Shown here: positions 10,237 to 21,668 of the stretch, in pieces | How the letters are laid out: every line of letters starts with the position of its first letter | Numbering within the stretch: the stretch's first letter is position 1 | Source of the DNA: Patella vulgata | Taxonomy: Eukaryota; Mollusca; Gastropoda; Patellidae | Length of the DNA stretch: 64,000 nt | Assembly (NCBI RefSeq): GCF_932274485.2 | Contig: NC_065882.2 | Coordinates: 41,200,593 to 41,264,592, forward strand | Direction: 5' to 3' | Notes under the pieces: model-generated | The model's input: the letters and a program-made list of their open reading frames with translations, nothing else | The model's database searches: none | Told to the model about the DNA's origin: nothing | Made by a program: the position numbers and the translations under genes

Positions 10237-11741
10237 TTTTTATACACCCACATTGAAATGCGGTCGTATATTGTCGTCGCTCCAGTCCGTCCGGACGTCA
10301 GTCCGGGTCGGTCCGGCGTCCACAATTGCTTGTTGACGCTCTAGAGGCTAAAGTTAATATCAGTGTTTAAGATCATGAGACGAAGAAACCTATTGATTTT
10401 CAGCGATTTCCGATAATTACTGCCAGAGTTATGGCCCTTGATCACTTCAAAAAGTCTTGTGGACGCGCTAAAGGTCAAAGTTAATATCTGATTGACTTTG
10501 AATTTATACACAGTGTTTAAGGTCATGAGACGAAGAAGCCTATTGATTTTCAGCGATTTCAGATAATTACTTCCAGAGTTATGGCCCTTGATCACTTAAA
10601 AAAATCTTGTGGACGCTCTAGAGGTCAAAGTTAATATCCGATTGACTTTAAATTTATACACAGTGTTTAAGGTCATGAGACAAAGAAGCCTATTGATTTT
10701 CAGCGATTTCCGATAATTACTGCCAGAGTTATGGCCCTTGATCACTTTGAAAAATCTTGTGGACGCTCTAGAGGCCAAAGTTAATATCCGATTGACTTTA
10801 AATTTATACACAGTGTTTAAGGTCATCAAACAAATAAACCTATTGATTTTCAGCATTTTTGGATAATTACTGCCAGAGTTATGGCCCTTGATTACTTCAA
10901 AAAGTCTTGTGGAAAAGCTAGAGGTCAAAGTTAATATCCGATTGACTTTAAATTTATACACAGTGTTTAAGGTCATGAGACGAAGAAGCCTATTGATTTT
11001 CAGCGATTTCTGATAATTACTGCTAGAGTTATGGCCCTTGATCACTTTGAAAATTCTTGTGGACGCTCTAGAGGCTAAAGTTAATATCCGATTGACTTTA
11101 AATTTATACACAGTGTTAAAGGTCATGAGACAGGTCATGAGACAAAGAAGCCTATTGATTTTCAGCGATTTCCGATAATTACTGCCAGAGTTATGGCCCT
11201 TGATCACTTTGAAAAATCTTGTGGACGCTCTAGAGGCCAAAGTTAATATCCGATTGACTTTAAATTTATACACAGTGTTTAAGGTCATCAAACAAATAAA
11301 CCTATTGATTTTCAGCATTTTTGGATAATTACTGCTAGAGTTATGGCCCTTGATTACTTCAAAAAGTCTTGTGGAAAAGCTAGAGGTCAAAGTTAATATC
11401 CGATTGACTTTAAATTTATACACAGTGTTTAAGGTCATGAGACGAAGAAGCCTATTGATTTTCAGCGATTTCTGATAATTACTGCTAGAGTTATGGCCCT
11501 TGATCACTTTGAAAATTCTTGTGGACGCTCTAGAGGCTAAAGTTAATATCCGATTGACTTTAAATTTATACACAGTGTTAAAGGTCATGAGACGAAGAAG
11601 TCTAATCATTTACTGCCAGAGTTATGGCCCTTGATCACTTAAAAAAATCTTGTAAATGCTCTAAGTTAATATCCGATTGACTTTAAATTGATACACAGAC
11701 TTTGAGGTCATGAGACGAAGAATCATATTGATTTGCAACGA
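10237..11741 (+). repeat. Helitron-like repeat, family B, 150-bp core units with a higher-order duplication
   Basis: Starts TTTTTATACACCCACATTGA with the 5' hairpin, then (GTCCG)-rich sequence and about nine core units with 150-bp spacing (marker CAGTGTTTAAGG at 10511, 10661, 10961 and so on). The block 10670-11120 is repeated almost exactly at 11131-11581, a three-unit higher-order repeat of 461 bp. A 337-codon minus-strand frame across it is an artefact of the 150-bp period. The 3' end is missing; the next element starts directly. Confidence 0.88.
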
Positions 11742-13081
11742 TTTTTATACGCCCACATTTTGTCGTCGGCCCTGTCCGTCCGTCCATCCACAATTTGTTT
11801 GTGGACACTCTACAGGTCAAATTCTTATCTGATTTTGACGAAACTTGAAATATAGGTTTATCTCCAAAAGATCTCGGCTGTTTTCGATATTGGCATGTAT
11901 CGGATCATTGTACGAAAAATCACGTTTTTAGCTTGTGGAACCTATAGAGGTCACAATTTTTATCCGATTTTGTTGAAACTTGAAATTTAAGTTTATAACC
12001 CAAAGATCTCGGTTCCTTTCGATATTCGTGCATATCGGAACGTAACTTCCTGAATTATGGCCCCTGATTGTATGAAAATTCACATTTTTAGCTTGTGGAC
12101 CCTATAGAGGTCATAATTTTTATCCGATGTAAAAAAACGTAGTATTATATCACCGTTACACCCTAAGGACGGGTGAGTTTGAATTTCGTGAAAATCGGCC
12201 TAAAACTGACAGACAAAATGGCCGCCCTTCGTTCTCAAATAGTGTAAAAATATGGTATATCAAGGCTGTGGACCCTATAGAGGTCACAATTTTTATCCGA
12301 TTTTGTAGAAACTTGAAATGTAAGTTTATAACCCAAAGATCTCAGCTCCTTTCGATATTCGCGCATATAGGACCGTAACTTCCTGAATTATGGCACCTGA
12401 TTTGTACGAAAAATCGCGTTTTTAGCTTGTGGACCCTATAGAGGTCATAATTTTTATCCGATTTAAAAAAATGTATTATTATATCACCATTACACCCTAA
12501 GGACGGCTGAGTTCGAATTTCGTGAAAATGGGCCCAAAATTGACAGACAAAATGGCCACCGTTCGTTCTCAAATAGCATAAAAATATGGTATACCAAGGT
12601 TGTGGACCCTATAGAGGTCACAATTTTTATCCGATTTTGTTGAAACTTGAAATGTAAGTTTATAACCCAAAGATCTCGGTTCCTTTCTATATTCGTGCAT
12701 ATCGGATTGTATCTTCCTGAATTATGGTCCCTGATTGTACGAAAAATCGCGTTTTTAGCTTATGGACCCTATAGAGGTCATAATTTTTATCCGATTTAAA
12801 AAAAACGTATTATTATATTACCGTTACACAATAAGGACGGCTGAGTTCGAATTTCGTGAAAATCGGCCCAAAACTGACAGACAAAATGGCCGCCCTTCAT
12901 TCTTAAATAGTGTAAAAATATGGTATATCAAGGTTGTGGACCCTATAGCGGTCACAATTTTTATCCGATCAAAACTTCATGGATTATGGCCCTTGATTGT
13001 AGGAAAAATCACTTTCTTTTTAGCTTGTTCTCTATCCATCTCTCGAAAATGTGGGCGTATCCTGCCTGGCAGCCGCTGGTT
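11742..13081 (+). repeat. Helitron-like repeat, family A, alternating core units
   Basis: Starts ATTTTTATACGCCCACATTT. The phrase CCTATAGAGGTCA recurs every 160-170 bp (11940, 12103, 12269, 12433, 12607, 12766, 12938), with two unit types alternating. One has the GTTGAAACTTGAAATGTAAG phrase, the other has ACAGACAAAATGGCCGCCC. Ends TGTGGGCGTATCCTGCCTGG then CAGCCGCTGGTT. Confidence 0.9.
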
Positions 13082-13463
13082 AGATTGCAGATTATCTAGA
13101 GGTCACAATTTTTTTCTTATTTTTAAAACCGTTTAAACATAATGAAGGTTGAATTCGTATTTCGTGAAAATCGAAATGAAACTGCCCGACAAAATTGCCA
13201 CTCTTTGTACGCAAATTGTGTAGAAGTGTGTAATACGAAGGTTGTAGACCCTCTAGAGGTCACAATTTTTATCCGATTTTGATGAAACTTAAAAAATATC
13301 TTTATATCCCAAAGATCTCTGTCCCTTTTGATATTTTTCTCATTTCAGGCCATAACTTTCTGGATTATTGCCCCTGATTGTACAAAAAATCTTGTTTGTT
13401 TTTAGTTTGTTCTCTATTCATCTCTTGCAAAATGTGGGCGTAACTTGCCTGGCAGCCGCTGGT
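13082..13463 (+). repeat. Helitron-like repeat, family A, second 3' end in tandem
   Basis: Another family A core stretch without a 5' end, with its own 3' end TGTGGGCGTAACTTGCCTGG then CAGCCGCTGGT, directly after the previous 3' end. This is an end-to-end array or a read-through product. Confidence 0.8.
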
Positions 13464-14146
13464 CAATAATTACTGCCAAAGTTATGGCCCTTGATCACTT
13501 TGAAAATTCTTGTGGACGCTCTAAAGGCTAAAGTTAATATCTGATTGACTTGAAATTTATACACAGTGATTAAGGTCATGAGACGAAGAAGCCTATTGAT
13601 TTTCAGCGATTTCTGATAATTACTACCAGGGTTATGGCCCTTGATCACTTTGAAAAATCATGTGGACGCTGTAGAGGCTAAAGTTAATATCCGATTGACT
13701 TGAAATTTATACACAATGTTTGATGTCCTGAGATGAAGAAGCCTGTTGATTTTCAACGTTTTCCTATAATTACTACCAGGGTTATGGCCCTTGATCACTT
13801 TGAAAAATCTTCTGGATGTTCCAGAGACCAAAGTTATCATCTGATTGACTTTAGATTGATACACAGAGTTTCTTGAGATGAACAAGTATATTGATTTTCA
13901 ATAAATTTTGATAACTTGAACAGCTAAATCCATGATATTAAATGTTTTGTATACTAAATGTTAGCATGGGGCAAAACTAAAAACCAACAAATTCTAATGA
14001 TTGTCTGATAATTACTTAATGAGTTGTTACTCTTAATCAGATTTTAGTGTATCATAGATGTCTAATTACCGACAATAGAAAAAATATGCGGCAATTCTTG
14101 TTGACTGCTCGGACGACTTAGCTGCTGTTGGCGTATGTTTCATTAT
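13464..14146 (+). repeat. Helitron-like repeat, family B, 5'-less copy
   Basis: Three to four family B core units, the unique 3' segment (ATCCATGATATTAAATGTTT near 13929), then TTGGCGTATGTTTCATTA. The terminal hairpin is degraded. Confidence 0.8.
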
Positions 14147-14335
14147 TACGTGTTTCCGACCCTCGGTTGAAACACATATTGTTTCATATAAGTGTTTTAT
14201 TATTTTATGGGGGGTGGGGGGGATAAGACAAAAAAATAGCCATATCTCGGTTATTTCTCAAAGGATCTTTGTTGGGTTCTCGATTTGTTTTAGAATCAAA
14301 GATTTGCCAGAGTTTTCTTCAGCATTTTTTAATTT

Positions 14336-14534
14336 CGGTTGTACATGACAAGGAGTAGGGTCGCCTGTCCAACCACGTCAGGTTTCTCTAGGTCCTCTGG
14401 TTTCCTCCCACTGCTAAAGACCCCTACGCACAAGCAAATTATTGAATAAAATTGAACCGTGCGTTAGTCCCAAAATGACCTAGTTTGTGAAGTGGATGTT
14501 AAACCACATCTCTCTCTCTCTCTCTCTCTCTCTC
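14336..14534 (+). mobile_element. SINE, 5'-truncated copy of the 510-787 family
   Basis: Starts within the core (CGGTTGTACATGACAAGG) and ends with the same GATGTTAAACCACA tail and (TC)n. TTAATTT at 14329-14335 and 14535-14541 flank it, a short duplication expected for a 5'-truncated retrotransposition. Confidence 0.8.
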
Positions 14535-14541
14535 TTAATTT

Positions 14542-15179
14542 GATGTTCAACATGGCCTATCTCTGTCACTATTTGAGGTACTAAGTTGAAACTTGATAGA
14601 AATAAGGAACACATATTAAAGCATTTTGTGACTTCAGGAAACTTCCAGAAATTACCGAGGCTCTTGGATTTTTCCCTAACATGAATAGTTCTCTCCATTT
14701 TAAAAATAGACTAAAAATGACATATGGTGGTGATAGCCCCAGATATTGTCTTTCATTTTTAGAGACCTTGTTCGATAACATTTTCAACCGTTTGGCTGCC
14801 ATATTGGATGTTACAAAAAACCTTCAAATCAATATTCAGCCGCCATTTTTATTCCAATTTTCAAAAATATTTATTTTGTTTTGAACCTCCTTTAAATGGC
14901 AACAATTCTTAAGTAGCCAATTTTTGAATTTCGATTTTGGTGATCTAGCCGTTCAGTGACCATTGATCTTTGCATATATGATGTCCCTGACGTCTAATAA
15001 CAACAAATATTAAAAAGATTGGTCTTGAAGTATATCTTCTGGTTTTATTAGAGTTCAAAATAACATCTTTTCCGCTTTAATAGGTATTGGATGTTACTAT
15101 ACTCAGTAGTTCATGGTGTAACATAATTGTTGACGTGACCTGACGTACCGAAACACGTCAGTAATCAGAGTTTTAGTTG
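14542..15179. other. unassigned intron sequence
   Basis: Short open frames on both strands have no recognised motif or splice context. No repeat ends seen. Confidence 0.35.
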
Positions 15180-15540
15180 AAATTTTATTGCAAATATGGT
15201 TTTTATTGCAAAAATTGCAATATCACCCTTTTTTTGCAATAAAATTTCAATAATGAAAAACTGTTGCCACTTTCATAAAAATGTGCATGGAAATGACGTT
15301 GCAGATGATAACATGCATGATGCATAAATCAATAATGATTCTGACAATCATCAGGGTGAAAAAAATAATGATCATGATGATAAAAATGGCAAAAGAAGAA
15401 ATTATTGCAAAAATTGTTCCTTCAACATTCTACTTTTGCAATATCAACCAATTGTGCAATAAAATTTCAATAATGAAAAACTGTTGTCACTTTCATAAAA
15501 ATAACTGCTTGAATATGAAAAACTATTAATTGATCAACTG
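15180..15540. repeat. TGCAATAA-rich dispersed repeat, copy 2
   Basis: AATGGTTTTTATTGCAAAAA-type phrases with internal ATGATNATGA-rich sequence. The 3' half reappears at 16545-16770 in the same direction (AAAGAAGAAATTATTGCAA in both). Confidence 0.45.
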
Positions 15541-15644
15541 TGACATTGTGATCGTTTTTAAGTACATGTGAGCTTACATGTATTTGAAATGAGTAAACAT
15601 CGGTATATGACATTTTTGTCATATATTTTTTTGCATGTTTGTCA

Positions 15645-15830
15645 CAATAATGAGGTAGTATTTAATTAGTATTAGGTGGTTTTGGATAGTACTGGATCAG
15701 TCATCCTGCCCATAATAATGAGGTAGTATTTAATTAGTATTTGGTGGTTTGGGGTAGTACTGGATCAGTCATCCTGCCCACAATAATGAGGTAGTATTTA
15801 ATTAGTATTGGGTAAATCGTTCTGCCCATA
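15645..15830. repeat. minisatellite, about 66-bp unit, nearly three copies
   Basis: AATAATGAGGTAGTATTTAA starts units at about 15648, 15714 and 15782; each contains TAGTACTGGATCAGTCATCC except the last, shortened one. Confidence 0.85.
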
Positions 15831-16439
15831 GATTGTTATCACAATTGTTATTCTTTAACCAAAGAAGAAATTTCGATAATAACACCTATTTAAATAGCCA
15901 AAAGGGGCTATTTCATTAATAAATAATTATTATTGTTATTGTGTATTGCCATGTATAATGTTATTCATCATTGTATTGCCATGTATACTATAATGTTATT
16001 CATCATTACTATATTGGGCCATTTCATGATCATTTTGTTAAGCCCAACATTCATTCAGTAGGGTCGTTAAAAAAGTATTAACATTAGTGTTATTTTGCTC
16101 TTATTTTTTTGAAAAAATTTTCACAAGTTGATTTCCTTTATTTTGTTAATGTAGAATGGTAATGAACTGCGCTTTTCATTTTCTTTGTTTTATTTGTTTC
16201 GTTTGAATTTGATTTATCTGTTTAGTTTTTGATTGTTTAATTTTTGTTAATGAAGTTGATTCTTTTAAACTTCGTTTTTATTTTTGAACTCTACTTGGTG
16301 TAGGTGTTCATCAGGTAATACCTCGACTGAGTTCAATATAGAGATTAGCCGGTTGATTTGTTGATATAAACCTTTGAATAATAGCGCCTAACAGGCAGCT
16401 GTGTTTAATTATGTTCTCCTGATTTTGATTGTTTCTGTG
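15831..16439. other. unassigned, possibly LINE 3' UTR
   Basis: AT-rich. CCATGTATAATGTTATTCAT is repeated with small changes near 15950-16000. No frame retained. It may belong to the LINE tail that follows. Confidence 0.3.
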
Positions 16440-16537
16440 TGTTTGAAGTATATGTTTGTGATATGCGCTTAGAAACACTTCACGTGTAATGAAGCGCTAT
16501 ATAAATCGAACAATAATAATAATAATAATAATAATAA
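16440..16537 (+). mobile_element. 3' tail of a CR1/L2-like LINE with (AAT)n
   Basis: GCGCTTAGAAACACTTCACG, then GAAGCGCTATATAAATCG and (AAT)n. The GCGCTATATAAAT phrase before a microsatellite is typical of L2-group 3' tails. No coding part is present. Confidence 0.5.
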
Positions 16538-16544
16538 AAATCGG

Positions 16545-16775
16545 TATGGAAGTGATGTCGCTGATGATAATACATGCTTGATAATGATTCTAACAAGGTG
16601 ATGATGAAAATGACTAAAGAAGAAATTATTGCAAGAATGGTTTTTATTGCAAAAATGGCTTCTTCGACGTTCTAATTTGGCAATATCAACCATTTTTGCA
16701 ATAGTTTAATTTTATTGCAAAAATGGTTGTTATTGCAAGAATGGTTGCTACAAACCCATCTTTATTCTCACTATT
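16545..16775. repeat. TGCAATAA-rich dispersed repeat, copy 3
   Basis: Direct relative of 15360-15480 and inverse relative of 10075-10236. It ends about 30 bp before the exon 8 acceptor. Confidence 0.45.
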
Positions 16776-16805
16776 TGATTATTGATTACTGCTTTTATTT
16801 TACAG

Positions 16806-16962
16806 ACCAAGTGAACCAATTAGTTCAAATATATATCATTTTGATGGAACAGGTTACTCATCATTACACAGAGGTCGATACCGTGATGATAAAATATATA
16901 TTAGTTTTTCATTTAAAACCTACTGGGAAAATGCCATTTTACATTTCTCTGGAGATGAAATG
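16806..16962 (+). CDS. laminin alpha exon 8: start of LG2
   Basis: 157 nt, phase 2 to phase 0; acceptor TTTTATTTTACAG, donor GTGAGT. Reads YHFDGTGYSSLHRGRY, then DDKIYISFSFKTYWENAIL. F-D-G-x-G-Y opens many LG domains and I-x-F-x-F-K-T-x-x-x-N-x-x-L is the second strand pair. It follows a 7.1-kb intron packed with repeats. Confidence 0.95.
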
Positions 16963-17001
16963 GTGAGTCTGCTTATTATATGGCTTAGTTTTAACTCGTG
17001 C

Positions 17002-17165
17002 ATGGGTGTATCATCTTTACATTTGGCCCAGTGTATTATCTTTACATTTGAGCCAGTGTATTATCTTTACCTCTAGCACAGTGTTTGATTGTACCTCTAG
17101 CACAGTGTATCATCTTTACCTCTAGCACAGTGTATCATCTTTTCCTCTAACACAGTGTTTTATTG
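17002..17165. repeat. minisatellite, about 26-bp unit, six to seven copies
   Basis: Units of the form CAGTGTATCATCTTTACCTC then TAGCA recur, the later ones closest to each other. Located just downstream of exon 8. Confidence 0.85.
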
Positions 17166-18630
17166 TCCCTTTGCCTATCGAAGAAAGCAGGGGACTATTA
17201 AAATGGGTTAGTCCGTCTGTCTGTCCGTTTGTCTGTCAGTCCGTTTGTCCGTCCGTCCGTCCATCCGTCACACTTTTTGGGACACAATAACTCTCTTTCT
17301 AATTGAGCTAGAATGTTCAATCTTGGTGTAGGTATTTATTAGGTCAATGCCTTGATGGAATTCGAAGATGAGCATTTTCTGCTTAGGGTTAGCAGAGATA
17401 AGCAATGTGATTGGTTGATGCTTTGGGACACGATAACTTTAGTTCTAATTAAGGGAGAGTGATGAAACTTGGTGTATAGTTTCATTACATCAATACTTTG
17501 ACTAAGTTCGATAATGAGCATTTTCTGCTCAGGGTAAGCAGAGTGATAAGCAATTTGATTGGCCGAGACTTGGAACACAATAACTCTCCTAATTGAGCTA
17601 GAATGTTCAAACTTGTTGTAGGCAGTGTCCGAAACAAACATTTTCCAAGCACAGGCCCGCAGGACCTGTGTGACACGTGATCATGTGGGTCCTTCAGGTG
17701 ACACGCAGGCCCAACCAATAATAATAATATTTATAGTTACCAAGCGAAGTGCAGAACGATCAGAATAAAGGAAGTACATATAAAACCAGTACACCACAGA
17801 AGGACTAAGGGTTTAGTAACTTAATTTCATTTCAATTTAATGGAAACAAATCTATTCACGGCTACATAATTTACAGTTTTTCTGATCAAACTAGGTCAAC
17901 TTCAAACAGTTACACAAAAAAACTTGACGCCTGGCGATAACGTTGAGGAATGGCATAAACTCGCTTATCCCGCCCTAGATTGTTAGCACAATAGCCCAGA
18001 ATTGAGTCAAATGAGGTCTCGTAGGAAATGGCTTTAAAATTATAAGCGTCCATTACCTTTAATAATAGGTAGGCCTACAGCTACACCGTTCAGAAAATTT
18101 TCGTGTCAGTAGTATTCCTGAATAAATTACTGTCTTCGTTTTTTGGATGGATATAAAATGATACAGCACGGTGGTATTTTTCATAACACAATTTGTAGTT
18201 TTTGTCTATCATGTAACTTGCAAATATGTTTTTATTCATTCGTCCATGAGAGACACACGGCACAGTGATCACGTGACAGCCATAATTGAAATTACTTTAA
18301 AATAAAATTCCGTACGACTATGCCATATAGTTTTCAATAATAATAACGACAATATGTTTAAAATTTAGCCTCTGCCAGCATGTGTATCAAATAAAAAATC
18401 ATAACGGTAAACGTTACTTAAAACTAAACCTAGCATCGCTGGCTTATTGACCTAGAAATTCCAACTGATGTCACGTGTCATCGGCAGATTTGGCATCGAA
18501 GATTTTGTCGGAAAAATATATTATTAATGACTGTTCTGAGGATTATATTCAACTAAGATTTAAATTTCTGTAACAACTGGTCAGCCAAACCATTAAATGC
18601 ATGATCCAATTATTATTTTATTATCTACCG

Positions 18631-20300
18631 GCGGCGCGTCGAATTACCCAATAACACCAAATAACACCCAATAACTGCCCAATAACACCCAATAACTCCA
18701 AAATAACACCCAATAACACCCTATAACACCCAATTACTCCAAAATAACAACCAATAACTACAAAATGTTGACTTTGGAAACACAAAATAACAATTCAGTT
18801 GATTTTAAGAAGCATTGCTGCTTTGTGTCCAAATCGCGGAGTTTCACGCTCACTCGCCTGAAGGGAGATAACTCGTATATGTGATTTTTGTTGACAAGAA
18901 ATTAATAACACCCAATAACTGCCCAATAACACCCAATAACTGCCTATAACACCAAATTGTTGACTTTGGAAATACAAAATAACAATTTAGTTGAATTTAA
19001 AAGCCTCGCAACGTTGAGCCCAAATCAGAGTTTTACGCTCACTCGCCTGAAGGGAGATAACTTGTGTATGTGATTTTTGTTTACAAGAAATTAATGTATG
19101 CTTTTGTTGCAATTCGTGTTAATTATACATGGGCGTCAAATATGGAATAACTATTTCAACCCCTCCATGGGTATTGTCAGGCGGTTGCGATAACAAAACG
19201 TTATTACAAATGTCCCCGCTATAGTTTTTCATGAAATTCAAATTAACTTCCAATAATTTAGCACAAAAATGCGCTACCCGACGACATAAAGATTAGTCTG
19301 TAAAGAAATTCTAATTAACTGCCAAACATTCTACGCACAAAGGCGCTACCTGACGAGATAACGAGATACTTGGCTGTTAATTTTAATTCCTTTACAAACC
19401 AATATTTTTTTAAAACATACACATATTCAAAAATGTTTCATATGAAAATATTATAAAGATAATAAAATAATTAGTCTGTAAAGAAATTCTAATTAACTGC
19501 CAAACATTCTACGCACAAAGGCACTACCTGACGAGGTAACGAGATACTTGGCGTTTAATTTTAATTCCTTTACAAAACAATGTTTTATAAAAAAAACATA
19601 CACATATTTAAAAATGTTTCATATGAAAATATTATAAAGATAATAATGTGTGTGTGGGGGGGGGGGGGGGTGTCTTTACCAGTGTGATGACCCAGAGAGA
19701 ACCAACGATTCTGGACAGACGACACTACTTCTTGTCAGGTATAACCGGGGAATCACATACACAAGTTATCTCCCTTCATGCGAGTGAGCGTGAAACTCCG
19801 ATTTGAATATCAAAACCAGCATAGTTGGATCTGCAAGGCCTACATATGCAGTCTTCACTTGAACATTGAAAAAAATTCAACTGAGCAGTATCTATTTTCT
19901 CACAATCTGAATGGCACCAATGTTGACATACTTCACAATATAAGCTTTGAATATCGCAAGTTTCTTTCAAACATGATCCGCGAGGCTTTTAAATTTAACT
20001 GAATTGTTATTTTGTATTTCCAAAGTCAACAATTTGGTGTTATTGGGCAGTTATTGGGTGTTATTGGGCAGTTATTGGGTGTTATTAATTTCTTGTCAAC
20101 AAAAATCACATATACGAGTTATCTCCCTTCAGGCGAGTGAGCGTGAAACTCCGATTTGGACACAAAGCAGCGATGCTTCTTAAATTCAACTAAATTGTTA
20201 TTTTGTGTTTCCAAAGTCAACATTTTGTAGTTATTGGTTGTTATTTTGGAGTTATTGGGTGTTACTGGGGCGTTATTGGGCAGTTATTGCCCTTTACCGG
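18631..20300. mobile_element. foldback element with (CCCAATAACA)n arms nested in the hAT element
   Basis: Arrays of CCCAATAACACC phrases (18650-18760, 18905-18955) face inverse arrays (20035-20090, 20220-20290). A 200-bp segment with CTCGCCTGAAGGGAGATAAC occurs twice in the left arm and twice, inverted, in the right arm. TACCGG lies at both edges (about 18624 and 20295), a possible short duplication; the flanks match the uninterrupted relative near 8860. The centre carries a 177-bp direct duplication (19292-19640), a G-run near 19660 and a PHD-finger fragment. Confidence 0.7.
19812..19986 (-). pseudogene. captured PHD zinc-finger fragment
   Basis: The minus strand reads LKETCDIQSLYCEVC, then QHWCHSDCEKID and CICRPC. 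C-x2-C-x4-H-x2-C followed by a C-x2-C pair is the middle and end of a C4HC3 PHD finger, a fold that binds histone tails. The first Cys pair is incomplete at the upstream edge. The piece lies inside a foldback transposon, interrupts one arm and has no start or splice context of its own, so it looks like a captured gene or transposon fragment. Confidence 0.6.
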
Positions 20301-21331
20301 TTCCTGGAATCTATACGGAGCGTCGAAGAAGCGCGATTCCCGAGCGAGATTCGCAATCCATACCGAGAGGTATGACTGTTATTGTAGCCAACAAGCAAGT
20401 TGATTGACTACTTAATCAAAAAGAAATAATTAACTCGTTAAATTTAGCGGAAAGTAGATTGATTTATGATACCATAGTGGCCGATTCATTGTTTTTACCA
20501 ATCGGTTTGTTTAAAGTTCAAGCGGCTAAAGCCGACAAAAAAACCAGTTACAAATCAAAGGCTGGTTACGCCAGTCAATGTTTGGAAAAACAGCAGCTAC
20601 TGTCATGTCGATGACAAGTAAACAATAACCGTCAACTATCGGAGACTCAGAGGTTGCGTTTCGATGACAGTTCTAGCATTTCCCGAATTGTGGTATGTGG
20701 ACACTAATTATGCGAGATAAGAAAGAAGGCGAAGGCCCGGCGGACCCGAGTGAAATAGGCAAGCAGGAGTCCTCCGATAAATCAGTCGGCCTCGGGCCTA
20801 CGGATCGACGTTTGTGTCGAACACTGGTTGGAGGCCTTGATAGAGTGTGAAGATGAGCATTTTCTGCTTATGGTAAGTAGAGATAAGTCATTTGATTGGT
20901 TGATGCTTTGGGACACGATAACTTTAGTTCTAATTAAGTGAGAGTGATGAAACTTGGTGTATAGTTTCATTACATCAATACCTTGACTAAGTTTGATGAT
21001 GAGAATTGTCTGCTTAGGCTAAGGAGCAATAAGCATTTTGATTCGTTAAGACTTTGGAACATAACAACTCTGCTTCTAATTGAAGTAGAATGTTTAAACT
21101 TGATGTAGATGTTCGTCTTGACTGAGTTCAATGATTAACATTGGTCGATGCTTTGGGACAAGATAACTTTGATTCTATCTGATAGAGAGTGATGAAACTT
21201 AGTGTATAGTTGATAATCAGTTTGATTGCTTGATACTTTTGAAAAAAATAGATGTGCAATTAATTAATATGTGTCATCTATTTATTTGGGGATTGATTTT
21301 GGCGGGGGACATCAGCCTCACTGTTGGCTTG

Positions 21332-21668
21332 TTTGAAAGACTGTCAATCCCAAACAAAAGTGAATTAACATTCTTGTAATTGTCGTCCAATGTATCGATA
21401 GTGAGTTTGCGTTGGTCTATAAAAAGGCGGCAATGAAAGAAATAATGTTCGCTAGATTCACATCTGTTTCCGCATAAACAGGATGGATCGTCAGATATAT
21501 GCATGAGGGATTTATGAAGATTTAGGTCAGATTTAGAGTTGCGTAATTTAGAATAAATAATCTGAAACGACCGGTCACCAAAATTGAAAAAATCGTTGTA
21601 TTTAGGTTTACCGTATGCTTTTCTAATTTGAAATTTGAATGATGAGATTGAAATTGTAGTTTTCACGT
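21332..21668 (-). mobile_element. non-LTR retrotransposon 3' fragment (C-terminal Cys-rich region)
   Basis: The minus strand reads SKSDLNLHKSLMHISDDPSC, then CGNRCESSEHYFFHC and FIDQRKLTI. The C-x-C-G...E-x-x-E-H-Y-F-F-H-C pattern closes the reverse transcriptase proteins of several LINE families. The fragment is 5'-truncated; the clade cannot be given from this piece. Confidence 0.65.

Larger units (their letters stand above)
17623..20826. mobile_element. hAT-like transposon with 8-bp target-site duplications
   Basis: The left end CAGTGTCCGAAACAAACA and the inverse of the right end (CAGTGTTCGACACAAACG) match at 16 of 18 bases. Flanks GTTGTAGG (17615-17622) and GTTGGAGG (20827-20834) differ at one base, the 8-bp duplication of hAT insertion. 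Total 3,204 bp. The interior is related to the element at 7706-9344. About 1.7 kb is a second, foldback element. I see no hAT transposase frame, so this copy is non-autonomous. Confidence 0.85.
17166..21331 (+). repeat. Helitron-like repeat, family D, split by a hAT element
   Basis: The left part (17166-17622) starts TTGTCCCTTTGCCTATCGAA with a GGGGAC hairpin arm. The right part (20827-21331) ends GGCGGGGGACATCAGCCTCA then CTGTTGGCTTG. Core units of about 147 bp carry the phrase CACGATAACTTTAGTTCTAA. The sequence continues exactly across the hAT insertion. Confidence 0.82.

Noticed and set aside
10596-11609. 337-codon minus-strand frame with seven similar 50-residue repeats
   Set aside because: The 150-bp core unit of a non-coding repeat is a multiple of three, so one frame stays open by chance. 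No splice or start context exists, and the same sequence occurs in broken frames at 6.3-7.2 kb and 13.5-13.9 kb.
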